Below, one piece after another: positions 23,716 to 61,185 of a DNA stretch of 64,000 bases (position 1 is the first letter of the stretch; every line of letters begins with the position of its first letter). The notes below the pieces were generated by a model that saw nothing but the letters and a program-made list of their open reading frames with translations, searched no databases and was not told the origin of the DNA. The position numbers and the translations under genes are program-made. The DNA comes from Misgurnus anguillicaudatus. Lineage: Eukaryota; Chordata; Actinopteri; Cypriniformes; Cobitidae. The stretch spans positions 7,788,001 through 7,852,000 of the forward strand of contig NC_073354.2 of assembly GCF_027580225.2 (NCBI RefSeq). The letters are read 5' to 3'.

Positions 23716-24167
23716 TGCAAAAAATGACTTTCTCACTTAGTATTTTTGTCTTGTTTTCAGTAGAAATATCTAAAAATTCTTAAATTAAGATGCTTTTTCT
23801 TGATGAGCAAAATGACCTAAGTAAATAAGACTAGTTTTAAGACAAATAATATACAATTTAAATGTAATTGTCCTTAAAACAAGCAAAATTATCTGCCAAT
23901 GGGGTGAGAAAAAAAATTGTGAAATAAGATTTCTTTTTTCTTAAACACTTAATTCAAGTAAAATTTTCTCACCCCATTGGCAGTTATTTTTGCTTGTTTT
24001 AAGCACAAATTCACTCAAATTGTATATTTTTTGTCTAAAAACTAGTATTGTTTTCTTAGGTCATTTTGCTCATCAAGAAAATACTTCTTGATTTAAGAAT
24101 TTTTAGATATTTCTACTGAAAACAAGACAAAAATACTAAGTAAGAAAGTCATTTTTTGCAGTGTAGC
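23716..24167. mobile_element. Foldback element with TACACTGCAAAAAATGAC ends
   Basis: The left arm TACACTGCAAAAAATGACTT.. and right arm ..AAGTCATTTTTTGCAGTGTA pair over roughly 200 bases each (AGTATTTTTGTCTTGTTTTCAG, TTCTTGATGAGCAAAATGACC and CAATGGGGTGAGAAAA are all present in both arms). The centre is short. It would fold into a long hairpin and would be a substrate for RNA editing if transcribed with ankrd6. Confidence 0.85.
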
Positions 24168-24854
24168 AACTAGTCATACCATTAAACAAACAGAAACTAG
24201 AAGTAAAGTTCCGACCAGACATGTAATCGGGTCACCGCGCGTGCGTGAGATGAAACCATCTATATAGTAGGCAAAAATCAGTAGGCGAAGCAAGTAGTAT
24301 TTCGGAATTCATAATATTCAAAAACAGTATGCAAAAAGTACACGGATGACCTACTTCTTTCGGCTAGATTTTTAAGTGTGCATTCGATGGACGCCTTACT
24401 ATCCCATGAGGTCACGTGAGCTGAGTTGTCATAAAAATTAAAAAAGTGAATCTACGAACATTTTCTTGGGTTTAGGCAGTTCACACGTACAGTACTTTTT
24501 AAAATGTGTTAAAAAAAGGAAAAATGGCAATAATTTTTTACATTTAATTTTTGTCATGTTCATGTTGATGTGATGAAGTCTTTTGAATTATTTCTCCACT
24601 TTTCTTCTGTGTCACTGCCTGCCGTCACATCCGCTCTTGGGAAACCCTTGCAGTGCATTTTATGTCTGCTGTTATGACGTTTTTTCACAGTTGTATCATT
24701 TCCTTTTTCCTTACAGGCCTTTGTAAAGGACATGAGGGTCAGATCCCTCCACGAGCTGGACATCTATGAATCCTCATTTATCTCATGTAAAGGCAGAGGG
24801 ACTAATTTCTGCTTCTGACCCTGAACGTTCTCCTCTCCCCAAAGTTTTCTCTAA

Positions 24855-41951
<17,097 letters not shown>

Positions 41952-42149
41952 TATATGGATATAACACTGGTGTAGTAGACACTGTATCACATGAAGCGAG
42001 CTAAGATCAATAACACATCTGTCACAACTCCCGATGCAAGCACACAAAGTCGATTTCAAACCCCTGAACAAACATTTGTGTTCGCATTGGGTCTTGCAGG
42101 TTTTGGAAAACATATGGTTGTTAAAAACAGTGGGTGTGTTTATAGCATA

Positions 42150-42572
42150 TACTGTAAAAAATATGGACGACGCCCGTTCACTCTCTTCCATTGGTGAAAA
42201 GTGAAGCCGTCAGTGTCCCGATACGGTGCTGACATCTTGGTTCTTGAGTCTGCACAGTAGCGATTTCGGGAGCAGGAAGCCCCGCCCTCGCTCTCGCAGA
42301 ATGTGCATATCACAGCTGTCAATCATGATGTGACACCACCGTTTTTCATATCATTAAATAACTAACTAATAACAAACTTATTTTAAAAACAAACGTTTGA
42401 ATTTACATCAGCGTGATAAAAACTACATTAAATGACGAAGATAATTGAAGTTTAATTAAATTGTTTAGTTGGTCTCAAGTCCCATTGAATAACATGGGGA
42501 GGCGGGTTTATGACCTATACTGGGACCAGTCAATGGGGGGCGATCGAGACGTTTCGGCTTCACTTTTCAGGG
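42150..42572. mobile_element. Repeat with GTGAAGCCG / CGGCTTCAC inverted ends, copy 1
   Basis: GGTGAAAAGTGAAGCCGTC on the left and GTTTCGGCTTCACTTTTCA on the right are inverted. Internal phrases (TGTCAATCATGATGTGAC, CATCAGCGTGATAA) recur in a diverged copy at 46180-46520. It lies in the inferred ankrd6 3'UTR. Confidence 0.6.
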
Positions 42573-43204
42573 CTTGTGCGGCACGCTTGGTTCATAGTGA
42601 AGTACCTAATGTCACAGTTTTAACATTTTATACAGTTACATACATTCAGATAGAGAGAGACTGCGTCGAGTGTTCATGCTCATGTGTATATTTGAATTGG
42701 TTTTTATGTATTTTCAAAGGCTCAAAGACTGGAAACATTTAAGAAAATGAATCACAGCACTGTGATGTTAACAAGTATTATTTTTTACATTTTCGCCATT
42801 TGTTTAAAGATTAGAAATTCTAGAAATCAAATATCCTATGTTTAATAATTTTGATCTAGTATGCAGCAAAAAGTTATTTACATGCCATGAAAATGTGTTT
42901 TTAGGCAGAATTACATAGATTAATGTCATCTGATTTCACATTATAGTTCATAATTGACACTTGTTGGTTGATAAAATGCCAAGAGTTTAGTCTGTACATC
43001 TTTGTCAAATTACCTGATGATAAGAGGGTGAAAATTTTGCCATTTTTCATTCATTTCTGATCGAGTCCTGCTGTACATTTTCTGTATAAATGTCTTTGTT
43101 TATTCAGAAATATGTCCCATTATAGAAGGTTGTACTTTATTTCAAAACCTGTAATGTGTGTACGCCACCCTTATAAGCATTGTTGAAATTATTAAATACA
43201 TTAT

Positions 43205-43434
43205 GGGGTGGTTTCCCGGACAAGGCTTATCTTAATCCCAAACTAAAATGCTTTCTTGAGTTGCCTTAATTTAAAAACATCTTGCACTGACACAATTTAT
43301 ATATATATATATATATATATATATCAGTGGCATTGTCTCAAGATGCACACCAGTTATGTTTTTTGCAAGGTATGTTTGTAAAATAAAACTAACGCATAGT
43401 CTTTGATCTAAACCTTGTCTGGGAAACTGCCCCA
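43205..43434. mobile_element. MITE with TTTCCCGGACAAGG termini, copy 3
   Basis: GGTGGTTTCCCGGACAAGGC and CCTTGTCTGGGAAACTGCCCC are inverted ends; (AT)n lies inside. It is close to the likely 3' end of ankrd6. Confidence 0.7.
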
Positions 43435-44068
43435 ATATCTTTAGAGTCGACTTAAAGGACTGTGCTGCTCCACACTGACTTAAAATTCATGTTGTTATTT
43501 CCTCAGTAAATACATTTCTCTTAATTGTGTTTTGGCAAAATAATGACTAATAACAACTAATATATGATCAACCTTTTTATACATGTGCGGCTACTGGACA
43601 TTAATAGTTTACAGTTGTTTAAAGGGAAAGCTAATATTTATCGGTCTTAAGAAAATGGACCATGAAGTAAAATTTGTAAGCAAACTTTAATAAATTGTTT
43701 TTTAAAAAATAATAAAAACTGTCTTTAGAGTCTTTGGAAACAAAGATGTTAACTGATGTCTGTTTTATAGAAGATACAAAAACATTTCACACATCAATGA
43801 CATTTTCATTTCTGACTGTGAGGTCTGCTTTTACATTTCACACAGAGACTGATATTAGTCACATAAAGACTTCTTTTAATGGAGACGTCGTTAGATAAAA
43901 GTGTATTTATTCTGACATGTCATAGAACTCAATTGCACATCGATTATAGCTTAGATGAGAACATGTTACTTGAAGGACAAAATATTTATGCATTATAAAC
44001 ATATAAATATACAATAGAATGATTTTCTTTGACATAATAGTGCACATCTGTTGATGAATGGAAATGTT

Positions 44069-45534
44069 CTAGCATCCGGCCAAAGCGAGAGATTTTCTTA
44101 AATCCTCCAGATGATTGTTTGCTTGTGTGATCATCATACGGATGACATCCTTTAGATGAGAGAAAAACAATCACTGAATGTCTTACAGTAAAAGCATGGA
44201 AATGAGAAGTTTTGATATTTAACATTCAGAATTTAAAACAAACCCCTGACCATCTAGAAAATGTATTAAAACTAAATTCTGTGCTATCATTACTCACTTT
44301 ACAAGCAAAAACAACCTTTTGTGACGTTCATACTTTAAAAGTGTCAAATCTAAAGATGATCTCACCTGATTTGTTTCGCTCTTGTTTCTCTTGAACTCTT
44401 CTCTGGCCCAGTCTCTCAGATATGTGCGGTCAGACTCTTGAGGTATTTTGCGGATGCAACGAAGCAGATCTCTGTACACTCCCAAAACTTTCTGCCTCTG
44501 TAAAAACTTTATACAACAAACACATAGAAACAGAAGTTTACTTTCAAGGGTAAAACTAAATATCTTTCAAAATGTAAGGGCAAGCAAATACATTTCTAAT
44601 TTCACAACCCATATGGCAAGAAATTTATTCTTGGCCTAAATATATTTTAAAATTATGCTTAATAAAATGTAATTTTAATAAGTATATTTTTGAAGTTTAA
44701 TTTAATCAAAATTTATTTAATTTGAACCATTTTTTAAACTCATGTTTACAAGTTTGTAACATAAACAAGGTTTTTCTTCCAAAGCGATGCGAATATATTT
44801 TCTTGTTTTAAAATAGATGTATTTTTTAAAATAGATTTTTGGCCATTTTTTGCATATTTTAAAATATATAAAAAAAATATTTTTTGCTGTATGGGTTACC
44901 AATAAAAATTCTCTTTACTCGTATAAATAAACAAATAAACTGCTTTTGTGAGCTTATCACCTTATGAACTGACAGACTGTCCACTAATCTGAATATGTTA
45001 GCAATTAAATTAATGAGTTTTTATTCAGTTAATCTAGAAAGACGAAAAGCATGCTGCAAAAGCATGCATACGTTGACTATTTCTATGTTGTCAACTCTTA
45101 TAAAAAGCTAGGCTAGCAACCATAAACAGCCTCAAATAAATATAATGAGACTGAAATTTTTTGTTTATTCAAATAAATGTAACAGTAATAAAGAGTCACT
45201 TAAGCCCTTGCATTGCAGATCTTTAATCACATTTAGTTGAGTTTCAGTCACTTCGCACGTGCTCTGTTGAGATAAACAGTATAAAAGCAATCCAAGAACT
45301 TTGTATTTAAAGTAAATACAAACATGTCCTCTGTTATACGCATGCGCATACAGACAAACAATAAACGAGCACAGAACGCACGCACGAGTGGTCTGTAAAG
45401 GTCATAAACTCGTCAGATTAAGCACTAATGTGAGACGTCTCGAGATGATCTGAATATCATTCGTAAAATAAAGTCACAATTTATTTTACCTGTTTGAGGT
45501 TCAGAGCAGCTGGTGGTAATCTGGAGGCGGCCAT
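44069..45534 (-). CDS. lyrm2: LYR motif-containing protein 2
   Basis: Three minus-strand exons, 45534-45490, 44506-44366 and 44149-44069 (TAG), join in frame to 88 residues, the human length. MAASRLPPAALNLKQ, YLRDWAREEFKRNKSETNQ and DVIRMMITQ follow human LYRM2. Family knowledge: LYR proteins are small helical mitochondrial matrix proteins that bind acyl carrier protein; LYRM2 has been linked to complex I activity. The motif itself reads Val-Tyr-Arg here (VLGVYRDLL) instead of Leu-Tyr-Arg. Exon 2 begins after an AAAG acceptor preceding TTTTTACAG; starting after that second AG would drop three residues. The gene is tail-to-tail with ankrd6, matching the human neighbourhood as I recall it. Confidence 0.95.
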
Positions 45535-46750
45535 GTTGCTGAACACTGGAGGCGGAGTTTGTTGATTGGTCAGAAGTGGTGACGTCTTACAAGCGACGCT
45601 TGAAACGGAAGATTGTAGTTTTTTCAGAGTAACTTTTTATTAGAAATATACAGAAACAAATGGAGTAAAAATTAGTGAACAATCTTCTCTTATCAAAGAT
45701 TAGAGATAAAGTTTCTTATGCACAGACAAAAAAATATAATTCTGAACTTGCGCTGTTTCAACTTTCAACGGATCTAATGTAATTTTATATATTATTTTAA
45801 ACAGTACTGCAATGTTTTCTATAAAGTAAGGGGCCATTCACAGTACAACGATAATTATATCTATAAAAATATAGTTTAAAAATTATATTAAAGAGAATAG
45901 CGGAGTTCACACAACAACTATAACGATAAAGATACAATGAACGATAGCGTTGGGATCGCTTTCTGAACGATAAACTAATGACAACCAATCAAATCTATTA
46001 TATGCACGCGCATTTAAAATTACAGATGACAAAAGCTCATAGAATCAGTACGCTCGCGCGCCCAATTCAACCACGCCCCTTCAACATCTTATTTGACTGG
46101 CTTGCTAAAATAAGGTAAGTAAAATACAACTAATTTTGTCTGGTTGAAATAATACAGAAATCGAAAATTAATAGTTAGTTATATCTTCGATCTTCCCTCG
46201 AAGATCCGGGAGTCCGCTCATAGAAGCTGTCAATCACAGGTGTCAATCATTACGACACGCCCCGTTTCTATAGTATCAAATTACAAGCTAAAATAAAACT
46301 TATCACAAAAATGAACAATTGAACATATATCAGCGTGATAACAACTACCTTAAAGGACAAAAATCACCTTTCGGAAATTTTTATTTGGAAGTGTAATTTA
46401 TTTTTTATTTTGAGCCGAGTCCATTTCCTCCAATAGAGTGCATGGAGAGGGCGGGGTTTATGACTTGTACTGCAGCCAGCCACAAGGGGGCGATCAAAGA
46501 GCCAGCGGCCGGGACATATCAGGAATTGATGAAATATTAAATTTGACAAATATTTTTGTTTTACCAATAAAATCCCTGTTGTTGTAACTAAACCTGAATA
46601 TTATCTTTTCTTACACCACGGTAAGATTAAAAAAATTGTAAGGGAGTAAAGAATGTATGCACACTTTTAGCATTTAGAAAACCTGGCTTGTGTGGATGCT
46701 GTATAGTATATTCATCAAACAAAAAGCAGACATACTCACAAAAATAAGGT
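45535..46750. other. lyrm2 upstream region and spacer to lats1
   Basis: No gene is seen here. The stretch holds the lyrm2 5' end, an element fragment with TATAACGATAAAGAT-type sequence near 45830-45990 and the repeat copy at 46180-46520. Confidence 0.5.
46180..46520. mobile_element. Diverged copy of the 42150-42572 repeat
   Basis: It shares AGCTGTCAATCACAGGTGTCAATCAT, ATATCAGCGTGATAACAACTAC and GGGCGGGGTTTATGAC..GGGGGCGATC with the first copy, but the terminal arms are eroded. Confidence 0.55.
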
Positions 46751-47589
46751 TTGTGCTTAAGATGTTTATTGATCACCACCCCACCCTCTCCACATTCAAG
46801 ACAAACTTACACTCAAAATACCTATAGCTGCTCTTTTTGGGTATAAGACCACCAAGTTTAATCAAAGAAATAGTGTTCATTACATTCATAGCTGCACAGG
46901 ACATTAGACGTTTAAAAAAATATTAATAAAAAGACCCAATATACAAATACAGTTGTTTTGTGACTTTTCTTGCCGACTTTGGTAGTGAAAGAGTGAAGAA
47001 ACCAGTGCAGGTCTTCTGTTCCTTACACAGCTTGTTGACAGCTGTCTTTAAGATATTGGTCATTATGTTACACAGAGGGAAAATAGACACGTTAAAGGCT
47101 AACAAACAGAAAACATGATCACCCACAGGTTACTCCCTTAACATGTAAGACAGAAAAATTTACAAATTTACAACGCATAATTTATATATACAATCTGTGT
47201 GTGTGTATAAATAGAAAAGTACAGAGAAGAGCAACAATTTACAATCTTTTCTTTCAACAGCCAGTTTTCAAGGATGATGCCCTTCATAGTGTTGGTGAAA
47301 GAGAGATGAAATTAAAGTACCTGTGCAGTCTGACGATGGGCAAATCCACACAATCATAAATAAAACACATCAACATCAGTGGAAGGAATTATGCAACTAG
47401 CTTTAAAAAGTCTTTAAATAAGTTAAAGTAGTGTAAAAGTACAGGGTTCCACTGCATCATTAGATCCTCAGGCACCAGACACGTGCATCCTCAACAAAAT
47501 AATAATAAATACAGCCCAAAATGTGAAGACAGACTCGAGCATTCACACCAGCAGAGATGCAAGAGAGAGAGAGAGAGAGAGAGAATGTA

Positions 47590-49182
47590 CAGTCTTGTTC
47601 AAAATAATAGCAGTACAATGTGACTAACCAGAATAATCAAGGTTTTTTGTATATTTTTTATTGCTATGTGGCAAACAAGTTACCAGTAGGTTCAGTAGAT
47701 TCTCAGAAAACAAACAAGACCCAGCATTCATGATATGCACGCTCTTAAGGCTGTGCAATTGGGCAATTAGTTGAAAGGGGTGTGTTCAAAAAAATAGCAG
47801 TGTGGCATTCAATCACTGAGGTCATCAATTTTGTGAAGAAACAGGTGTGAATCAGGTGGCCCCTATTTAAGGATGAAGCCAACACTTGTTGAACATGCAT
47901 TTGAAAGCTGAGAAAATTGGTCGTTCAAGACATTGTTCAGAAGAACAGCGTACTTTGATTAAAAAGTTGATTGGAGAGGGGAAAACCTATAAAGAAGTGC
48001 AAAATATGATAGGCTGTTCAGCTAAAATGATCTCCAATGCCTTAAAATTGAGAGCAAAACCAGAGAGACGTGGAAGAAAACGGAAGACAACCATAAAAAT
48101 GGATAGAAGAATAACCAGAATGGCAAAGGCTCAGCCAATGATCACCTCCAGGATGATCAAAGACAGTCTGGAGTTACCTGTAAGTACTGTGACAGTTAGA
48201 AGACGTCTGTGTGAAGCTAATCTATTTTCAAGAATCCCCCGCAAAGTCCCTCTGTTAAAAAAAAGGCATGTGCAGAAGAGGTTACAATTTGCCAAAGAAC
48301 ACATCAACTGGCCTAAAGAGAAATGGAGGAACATTTTGTGGACTGATGAGAGTAAAATTGTTCTTTTTGGGTCCAAGGGCCACAGGCAGTTTGTGAGACG
48401 ACCCCCAAACTCTGAATTCAAGCCACAGTACACAGTGAAGACAGTGAAGCATGGAGGTGCAAGCATCATGATATGGGCATGTTTCTCCTACTATGGTGTT
48501 GGGCCTATTTATCGCATACCAGGGATCGTGGATCAGTTTGCATATGTTAAAATACTTGAAGAGGTCATGTTGCCCTATGCTGAAGAGGACATGCCCTTGA
48601 AATGATTGTTTCAACAAGACAATGACCCAAAACACCCTAGTAAACGGGCAAAGTCTTGGTTCCAAACCAACAAAATTAATGTTATGGAGTGGCCAGCCCA
48701 ATCTCCAGACCTTAATCCAATTGAGAACTTGTGGGGTGATATCAAAAATGCTGTAAAACCAAGAAATGTGAATGAATTGTGGAATGTTGTTAAAGAATCA
48801 TGGAGTGGAATAACAGCTGAGAGGTGCCACAAGTTGGTTGACTCCATTCCACAAAGATGTCAAGCAGTTTTAAAAAACTGTTGTCATACAACTAAATATT
48901 AGTTTAGTGATTCACAGGAAAAAAAATGTTTGTACAAAATAGTTTTGAGTTTGTACAGTCAAAGGTAGACACTGCTATTTTTTTGAACACACCCCTTTCA
49001 ACTAATTGCCCAATTGCACAGCCTTAAGAGCGTGCATATCATGAATGCTGGGTCTTGTTTGTTTTCTGAGAATCTACTGAACCTACTGGTAACTTGTTTG
49101 CCACGTAGCAATAAAAAATATACTAAAAACCTTGATTATTCTGGTTAGTCACATTGTACTGCTATTATTTTGAACAAGACTG
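47590..49182 (+). mobile_element. Tc1/mariner transposon with one nonsense codon, TA target duplication
   Basis: The element is 1593 bp, flanked by TA (47588-47589, 49183-49184). Inverted ends of about 215 bp start CAGTCTTGTTCAAAATAATA, and an inner repeat AAAAATAGCAGTGT/ACTGCTATTTTTTTGAAC marks each arm's inner boundary. The transposase frame is otherwise intact, so the copy is recent. Confidence 0.95.
47886..48902 (+). pseudogene. Tc1-like transposase, interrupted by an in-frame TGA
   Basis: The frame runs 47886-48605 and continues 48606-48902 in the same register. A helix-turn-helix region ([29 protein letters not shown] linker) is followed by the catalytic triad: Asp in WTDESK, Asp in QQDND and Glu in NPIENLW. 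The second Asp and the Glu are separated by 34 residues (DD34E). The only break is TGA at 48603-48605, between MPLK and LFQQDN, where relatives usually have tryptophan (TGG), so a single G-to-A change explains it. Family knowledge: these enzymes cut and paste DNA at TA dinucleotides. Confidence 0.93.
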
Positions 49183-49643
49183 TATAAAACAGAAAAAATC
49201 AATTTCTCAAGACACATCTGGCTTATATTTCACCCCAAAATCAAATAGGAAACAAAATGTTGCCTATTTCTAAGACTTTTACAGGACAAAATCTTATTTT
49301 CAAACATCTGATCTAAGCATTTCACTTGTTAGTTTTGTTTATGTTAATGCTGAATCTCATCACTATAATACGGTAGTTTTAACTGTATAAAACAAAAACA
49401 CTGCTATGATTTTAACTTAAATGACCAAAGACCATAATCTATAAACACAAAATACAGATTTCTTAATTATATTACTGATAATTAAAAGGACACATGCTTA
49501 AAATATGAAAAAAAGGTCAATAATGAGAATAAGGGGAATCACAAACAAAAGTAAATGTGATGATGCTTGAAATAAAAATGCATTTTTGGGGTGAAACATG
49601 ACCCAGATGTTCTTGACAAGTTTTTTGTCCATACACATTCACA

Positions 49644-57653
<8,010 letters not shown>

Positions 57654-58433
57654 GTAAAATTCATATGTTAGGCGCCCAGGTAGTGAAGAGACTTCCGGGT
57701 GGAAGAGCAAACTGTCAGGATCTGAACCCGTCTTTACCTGGAGACTACACAGGGAGAGATCACCATATCAGATTATGCGCTCACATGCAAAATAATAATT
57801 AGACAGCTGTTGTTGTGAACATTCAGATAAAACACCTCACAACATCTGTCAGGGAGAGGTGACCAATATATTTATTTAACCCCAATCAATTTTACACATA
57901 GACAGAAAACAGCATGTTAGTAAGCTTGATAATAAATAAAACCTTCAGTTAGTTATTAATGTACATACACATGTCTTCGTGTTATAAGCTCACTAAACCT
58001 CAAACATACACCACTGTAAAAGACAAAGCCCCATCAGACAATGAAGATGTTCATAACAGGACAGTGATAAACAAACCTCAAAACAAGGTGCGGCCCACCT
58101 AAACCAAACCCCTGTACATGCCAAAAATACTGAACGCGCCTGTAATTCCCACAAATTCTGTCTGGCTTTCAATTTTTCATCTCTGTCATGTCTATAGTGT
58201 ATAACAGATTCAAACACGGTTAGCCTACCCCAGTAAATCATTTTCTAAGTCACACACATAACTATAACCACACCAATAAGCCTTTAAATAATATGTTTAA
58301 CTAGCGCGATAAAGAGTTTCGAGCGGATAATTCATGTATGAATCGGTGTAACAGGTGACTGAGGCCTAAAGCTAAGGCGATGGGTTAGCGCTATTAAAAG
58401 CCGGATAATATTCAAACGATTCACTTCACTTAC

Positions 58434-58610
58434 CATTTAATTTGGATGCTGCATGATGTTTGTACGTGTTTCGATGTCTTCGCGATGTTAAATCACGAAA
58501 AATCGCCTTGTTGTTTGTGACAGATGAAGTTATTCGGCTTCTCTCTTTGGTATTTACTGTCGTCTTGAGTTTTACAACGGCTGTCACGCGCGTCACAAGA
58601 GCCCGGATGT
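58434..58610 (-). promoter_or_regulatory. lats1: Inferred lats1 promoter and 5' non-coding exon
   Basis: On the minus strand CCAAATTAAATG|GTAAGTG at 58434/58433 is a consensus donor at the edge of a CpG-containing stretch. The next exon, holding the lats1 start codon, has its acceptor (CTCCAG) near 57740. The ATG at this donor would be upstream of the coding start. The exact transcription start is not visible. Confidence 0.45.
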
Positions 58611-58639
58611 AGTCAGGCTCACGCCCCTCCCCCCTACGA

Positions 58640-60200
58640 ACCCTTCAAAACATATAATCATTTAAAAGGTTAAAGTGATAAATAGGGACATGAAAATTTG
58701 CTGAAAAAAGTTTACAAGTACACAAATTATTAATAGCAAGCAATCCTTAGCAGAAAGCTGAAATTTACAGATTTTATTCAGACGATTTAACTTTACCAAA
58801 TACTTTTTCTTTTTATTTAGGCTAACAAATATGAATAACCTTTTTCCAATAAACTCTTTATTGAATATTGCACATAACATCAAGTGATATTAAACATCAA
58901 ATAAAGTATATTAATTGAACAGAACAAAGTGTATGAGGGATACTTATAAAAAAATAAAATAAGATGGACAGTATATGGGAATAAATAATAATTAAAATTC
59001 AAATAAATAATATTAAATTTTGCTATTAGTTTAAACCACTGTGAGAGGGTGGAAAAACCTTATCTAAATATCATATTACTATTAATTGGTGACTTATAAT
59101 GTTATTTAATATCTGGTGTAACAACTTTTTTGTTTATTTTCACTTTACAGAGAGAATCAGCAAAATTCAGAGCAAAAAAATTCAAACCTGTGACTTTAGC
59201 ATTAATGTGACATTTCCTTATTAGCATTATCTAATGAGTGGAACACGTATTAGAAAATAAATACTATGCTATTTCTTCTGTAATATCAGTAAGGTTGTTA
59301 AAATAACAAAAAAAAACTATATTAAAATCTCAGTCCAAAACATTTTTGTAAAAGGGCATCTAACAAACAAAACACTGATTCCTGAATAACTTGTTATGAA
59401 ATAGTTTTCTACTAATCATAAATGTCCAGTAGATGGCAGTTATGACACATATTAATATATTAAAAAGGCAAAGTCCAGTTAGTTTTTTTTTTCTGAATTT
59501 GTCCCTGTTACACAAGAATAACTATAACATCAGCTACTAAATGGACGGAAAATGTGATAGAAATTAGATAGTAAAATATATAATAAAGAAAAGAAAATTA
59601 AATGAATTGCAGGTATGGCAGAATGATGTCATCTTATTAAAAGATGAACATGAGAATATATTTCAAAATGTATTTCAGGGGCAATAAATACATTTGTAAT
59701 TTTACAACCATCAATGTAGCAATATTTGATTTTTATTAATTACTTAGAATTCCAAGCACCACAGAAGTGCTTGTCCCCACAGTCATGTACAGAGAGAAAA
59801 TGCTTTATTTTGAGATCAAAAACAGTGTTTTCTTCCATTTAAAATACAATAATGTGTCCATAACTATCAAATATATGATGTAAACTACATTAAAAAACAA
59901 AACAAAAAATATAATTTTCCTGGCCAAAGTATATGAGTTTGTATAAAATGTATACGCATGCATGCATAAAATATACAATTATATATGAAGTTTAAAACTA
60001 AATATATTTCCAATTCAAAAATATATTTAATTAAACTTTTCTGTATTTAGCATATATTTAAAACACATTTTTGGCAAAATAAATAGATTGTTTGCCATAT
60101 GGGCAGGGTAGAAATTGATTGCTTTTGGAAATAAGGGGAAAAGTTTAAGAACCACTGCTGTAAAAAAAATATAAGACAGTTTATTAGCATCCTAATCTAA
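58640..60200. other. AT-rich spacer upstream of lats1
   Basis: I see no gene, long open frame or clear complete repeat here, only AT-rich sequence. Confidence 0.6.
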
Positions 60201-60205
60201 TGGCA

Positions 60206-60889
60206 CTTTCGGGCTGTCACGATTTGGTTAATTGTCTAATAAATTGTGATGATTAATTGCCTGTTTAGGGCTTTGGCTATTCATGAAATAATTTTCAAAC
60301 ATATTTTTGATTATTTAAATCTTTTGCCAGGTTTACCTGGCACTAAATATGAATTATTAAATAATTTTTTAATGAATACATCTTTCAAAAACTGAAAATT
60401 CTTCATAAAAAAATAAACACAATAAGGTGTCTGATAATAAAAGTGCAATCAAAATAAACGGACTATACTAGAACAGACCTTAAATAGTAGCCAAACCTAC
60501 TAAGGGCATATTAGTACTGGACCACATGTCTGTAATGGCTGCAAAAAAACTTCCTTTCAGATCCTTAAGTATAGCATCCTTCACTTCCCTAAATTTGGAA
60601 TTGCTTTTGGAAATGTATCTTTTACATGGCAGTTCATACTGCTTTTAAAGTTTTGCAGCATTTCTTTCAATGCTGTTTTCCCACTCTATTGAATGGCTAT
60701 GGCTTTGCAGTGTATAGCGTTGCACTGTCAACTTAGGAGCGCCATCTGATATCGTCTCAATAATACAGGCGCTGCAGCTCCCCCTTGTGTTTTTTACAGA
60801 GATGTGCAATCATTGCGGTGATCTGAAATCATTGCGATGATGTCAAACAATTGCGGTGAGAGACGATTATTTAATAATTGTGACAGCCC
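60206..60889 (-). mobile_element. Decayed hAT transposon with transposase relic
   Basis: The ends GGGCTGTCACGATT and AATTGTGACAGCCC are inverted, and TAATGGCAC flanks both sides (60198-60206 and 60890-60898), consistent with an 8-bp hAT duplication. On the minus strand from about 60680 to 60470 a broken frame reads YELPCKRYISK, FREVKDAILKDLKGSFFAAI and TDMWSSTNMPL, the characteristic ZBED/hAT transposase segment before the catalytic core. The frame has stops and indels. Confidence 0.8.
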
Positions 60890-60982
60890 TAATGGCACTG
60901 AGAATGTGTTACCCCTCCAAAATCCTATCCCAATGTAACAAACCTTTCACCACTGTCAGTTAAAAAGAAGCTTTTTTTGCCT

Positions 60983-61185
60983 TTATCAACGCTATTGCAT
61001 GAGAATTCGTACATATTTTACGAGTTGGCTAATTTGTATTAATTCATACGGCCACATTCGTAAGTTCTGGCACGATTTGCCTTGACCCCTTAGATGTTGG
61101 GGTTAGGTGCTGGGTTAGTTTTTTTTTTTCATGAGAATTGCACGTTTAAAATATGCATGAACTCTCGTGAGATCAGGCTGGCCTT
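60983..61185. repeat. GAGAATTCGTACATATTTTACGAG-type dispersed repeat
   Basis: TGAGAATTCGTACATATTTTACGAGTTGGCTAA..GGCCACATTCGTAAG and the closing CTCTCGTGAGATCAGGCTGG belong to a repeat type seen widely in fish DNA. The class is uncertain. Confidence 0.45.

Larger units (their letters stand above)
16588..24716 (+). other. Inferred 5' non-coding intron of ankrd6, no coding exon seen
   Basis: About 8 kb with no convincing coding exon. It holds a reverse SINE (17593-17699), a CAGGG-ended element (18577-19018), a 2.3-kb decayed transposon (19246-21505) containing a MITE and a 39-bp minisatellite, and a foldback element (23716-24167). The stretches 21510-23700 and 24170-24700 show nothing I can name. 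Confidence 0.5.
46763..49643 (-). other. lats1: Inferred lats1 3'UTR, invaded by a Tc1-like element
   Basis: On the minus strand the first persuasive AATAAA downstream of the lats1 stop with a suitable context is near 46764-46769 (CAATAAACATCTTAAG). If that is the poly(A) signal, the 3'UTR would be about 2.9 kb including the 1.6-kb transposon. An earlier cleavage site cannot be excluded. Confidence 0.35.

Noticed and set aside
48131..48701. Minus-strand open frames within the Tc1-like element
   Set aside because: They are antisense to the transposase frame.
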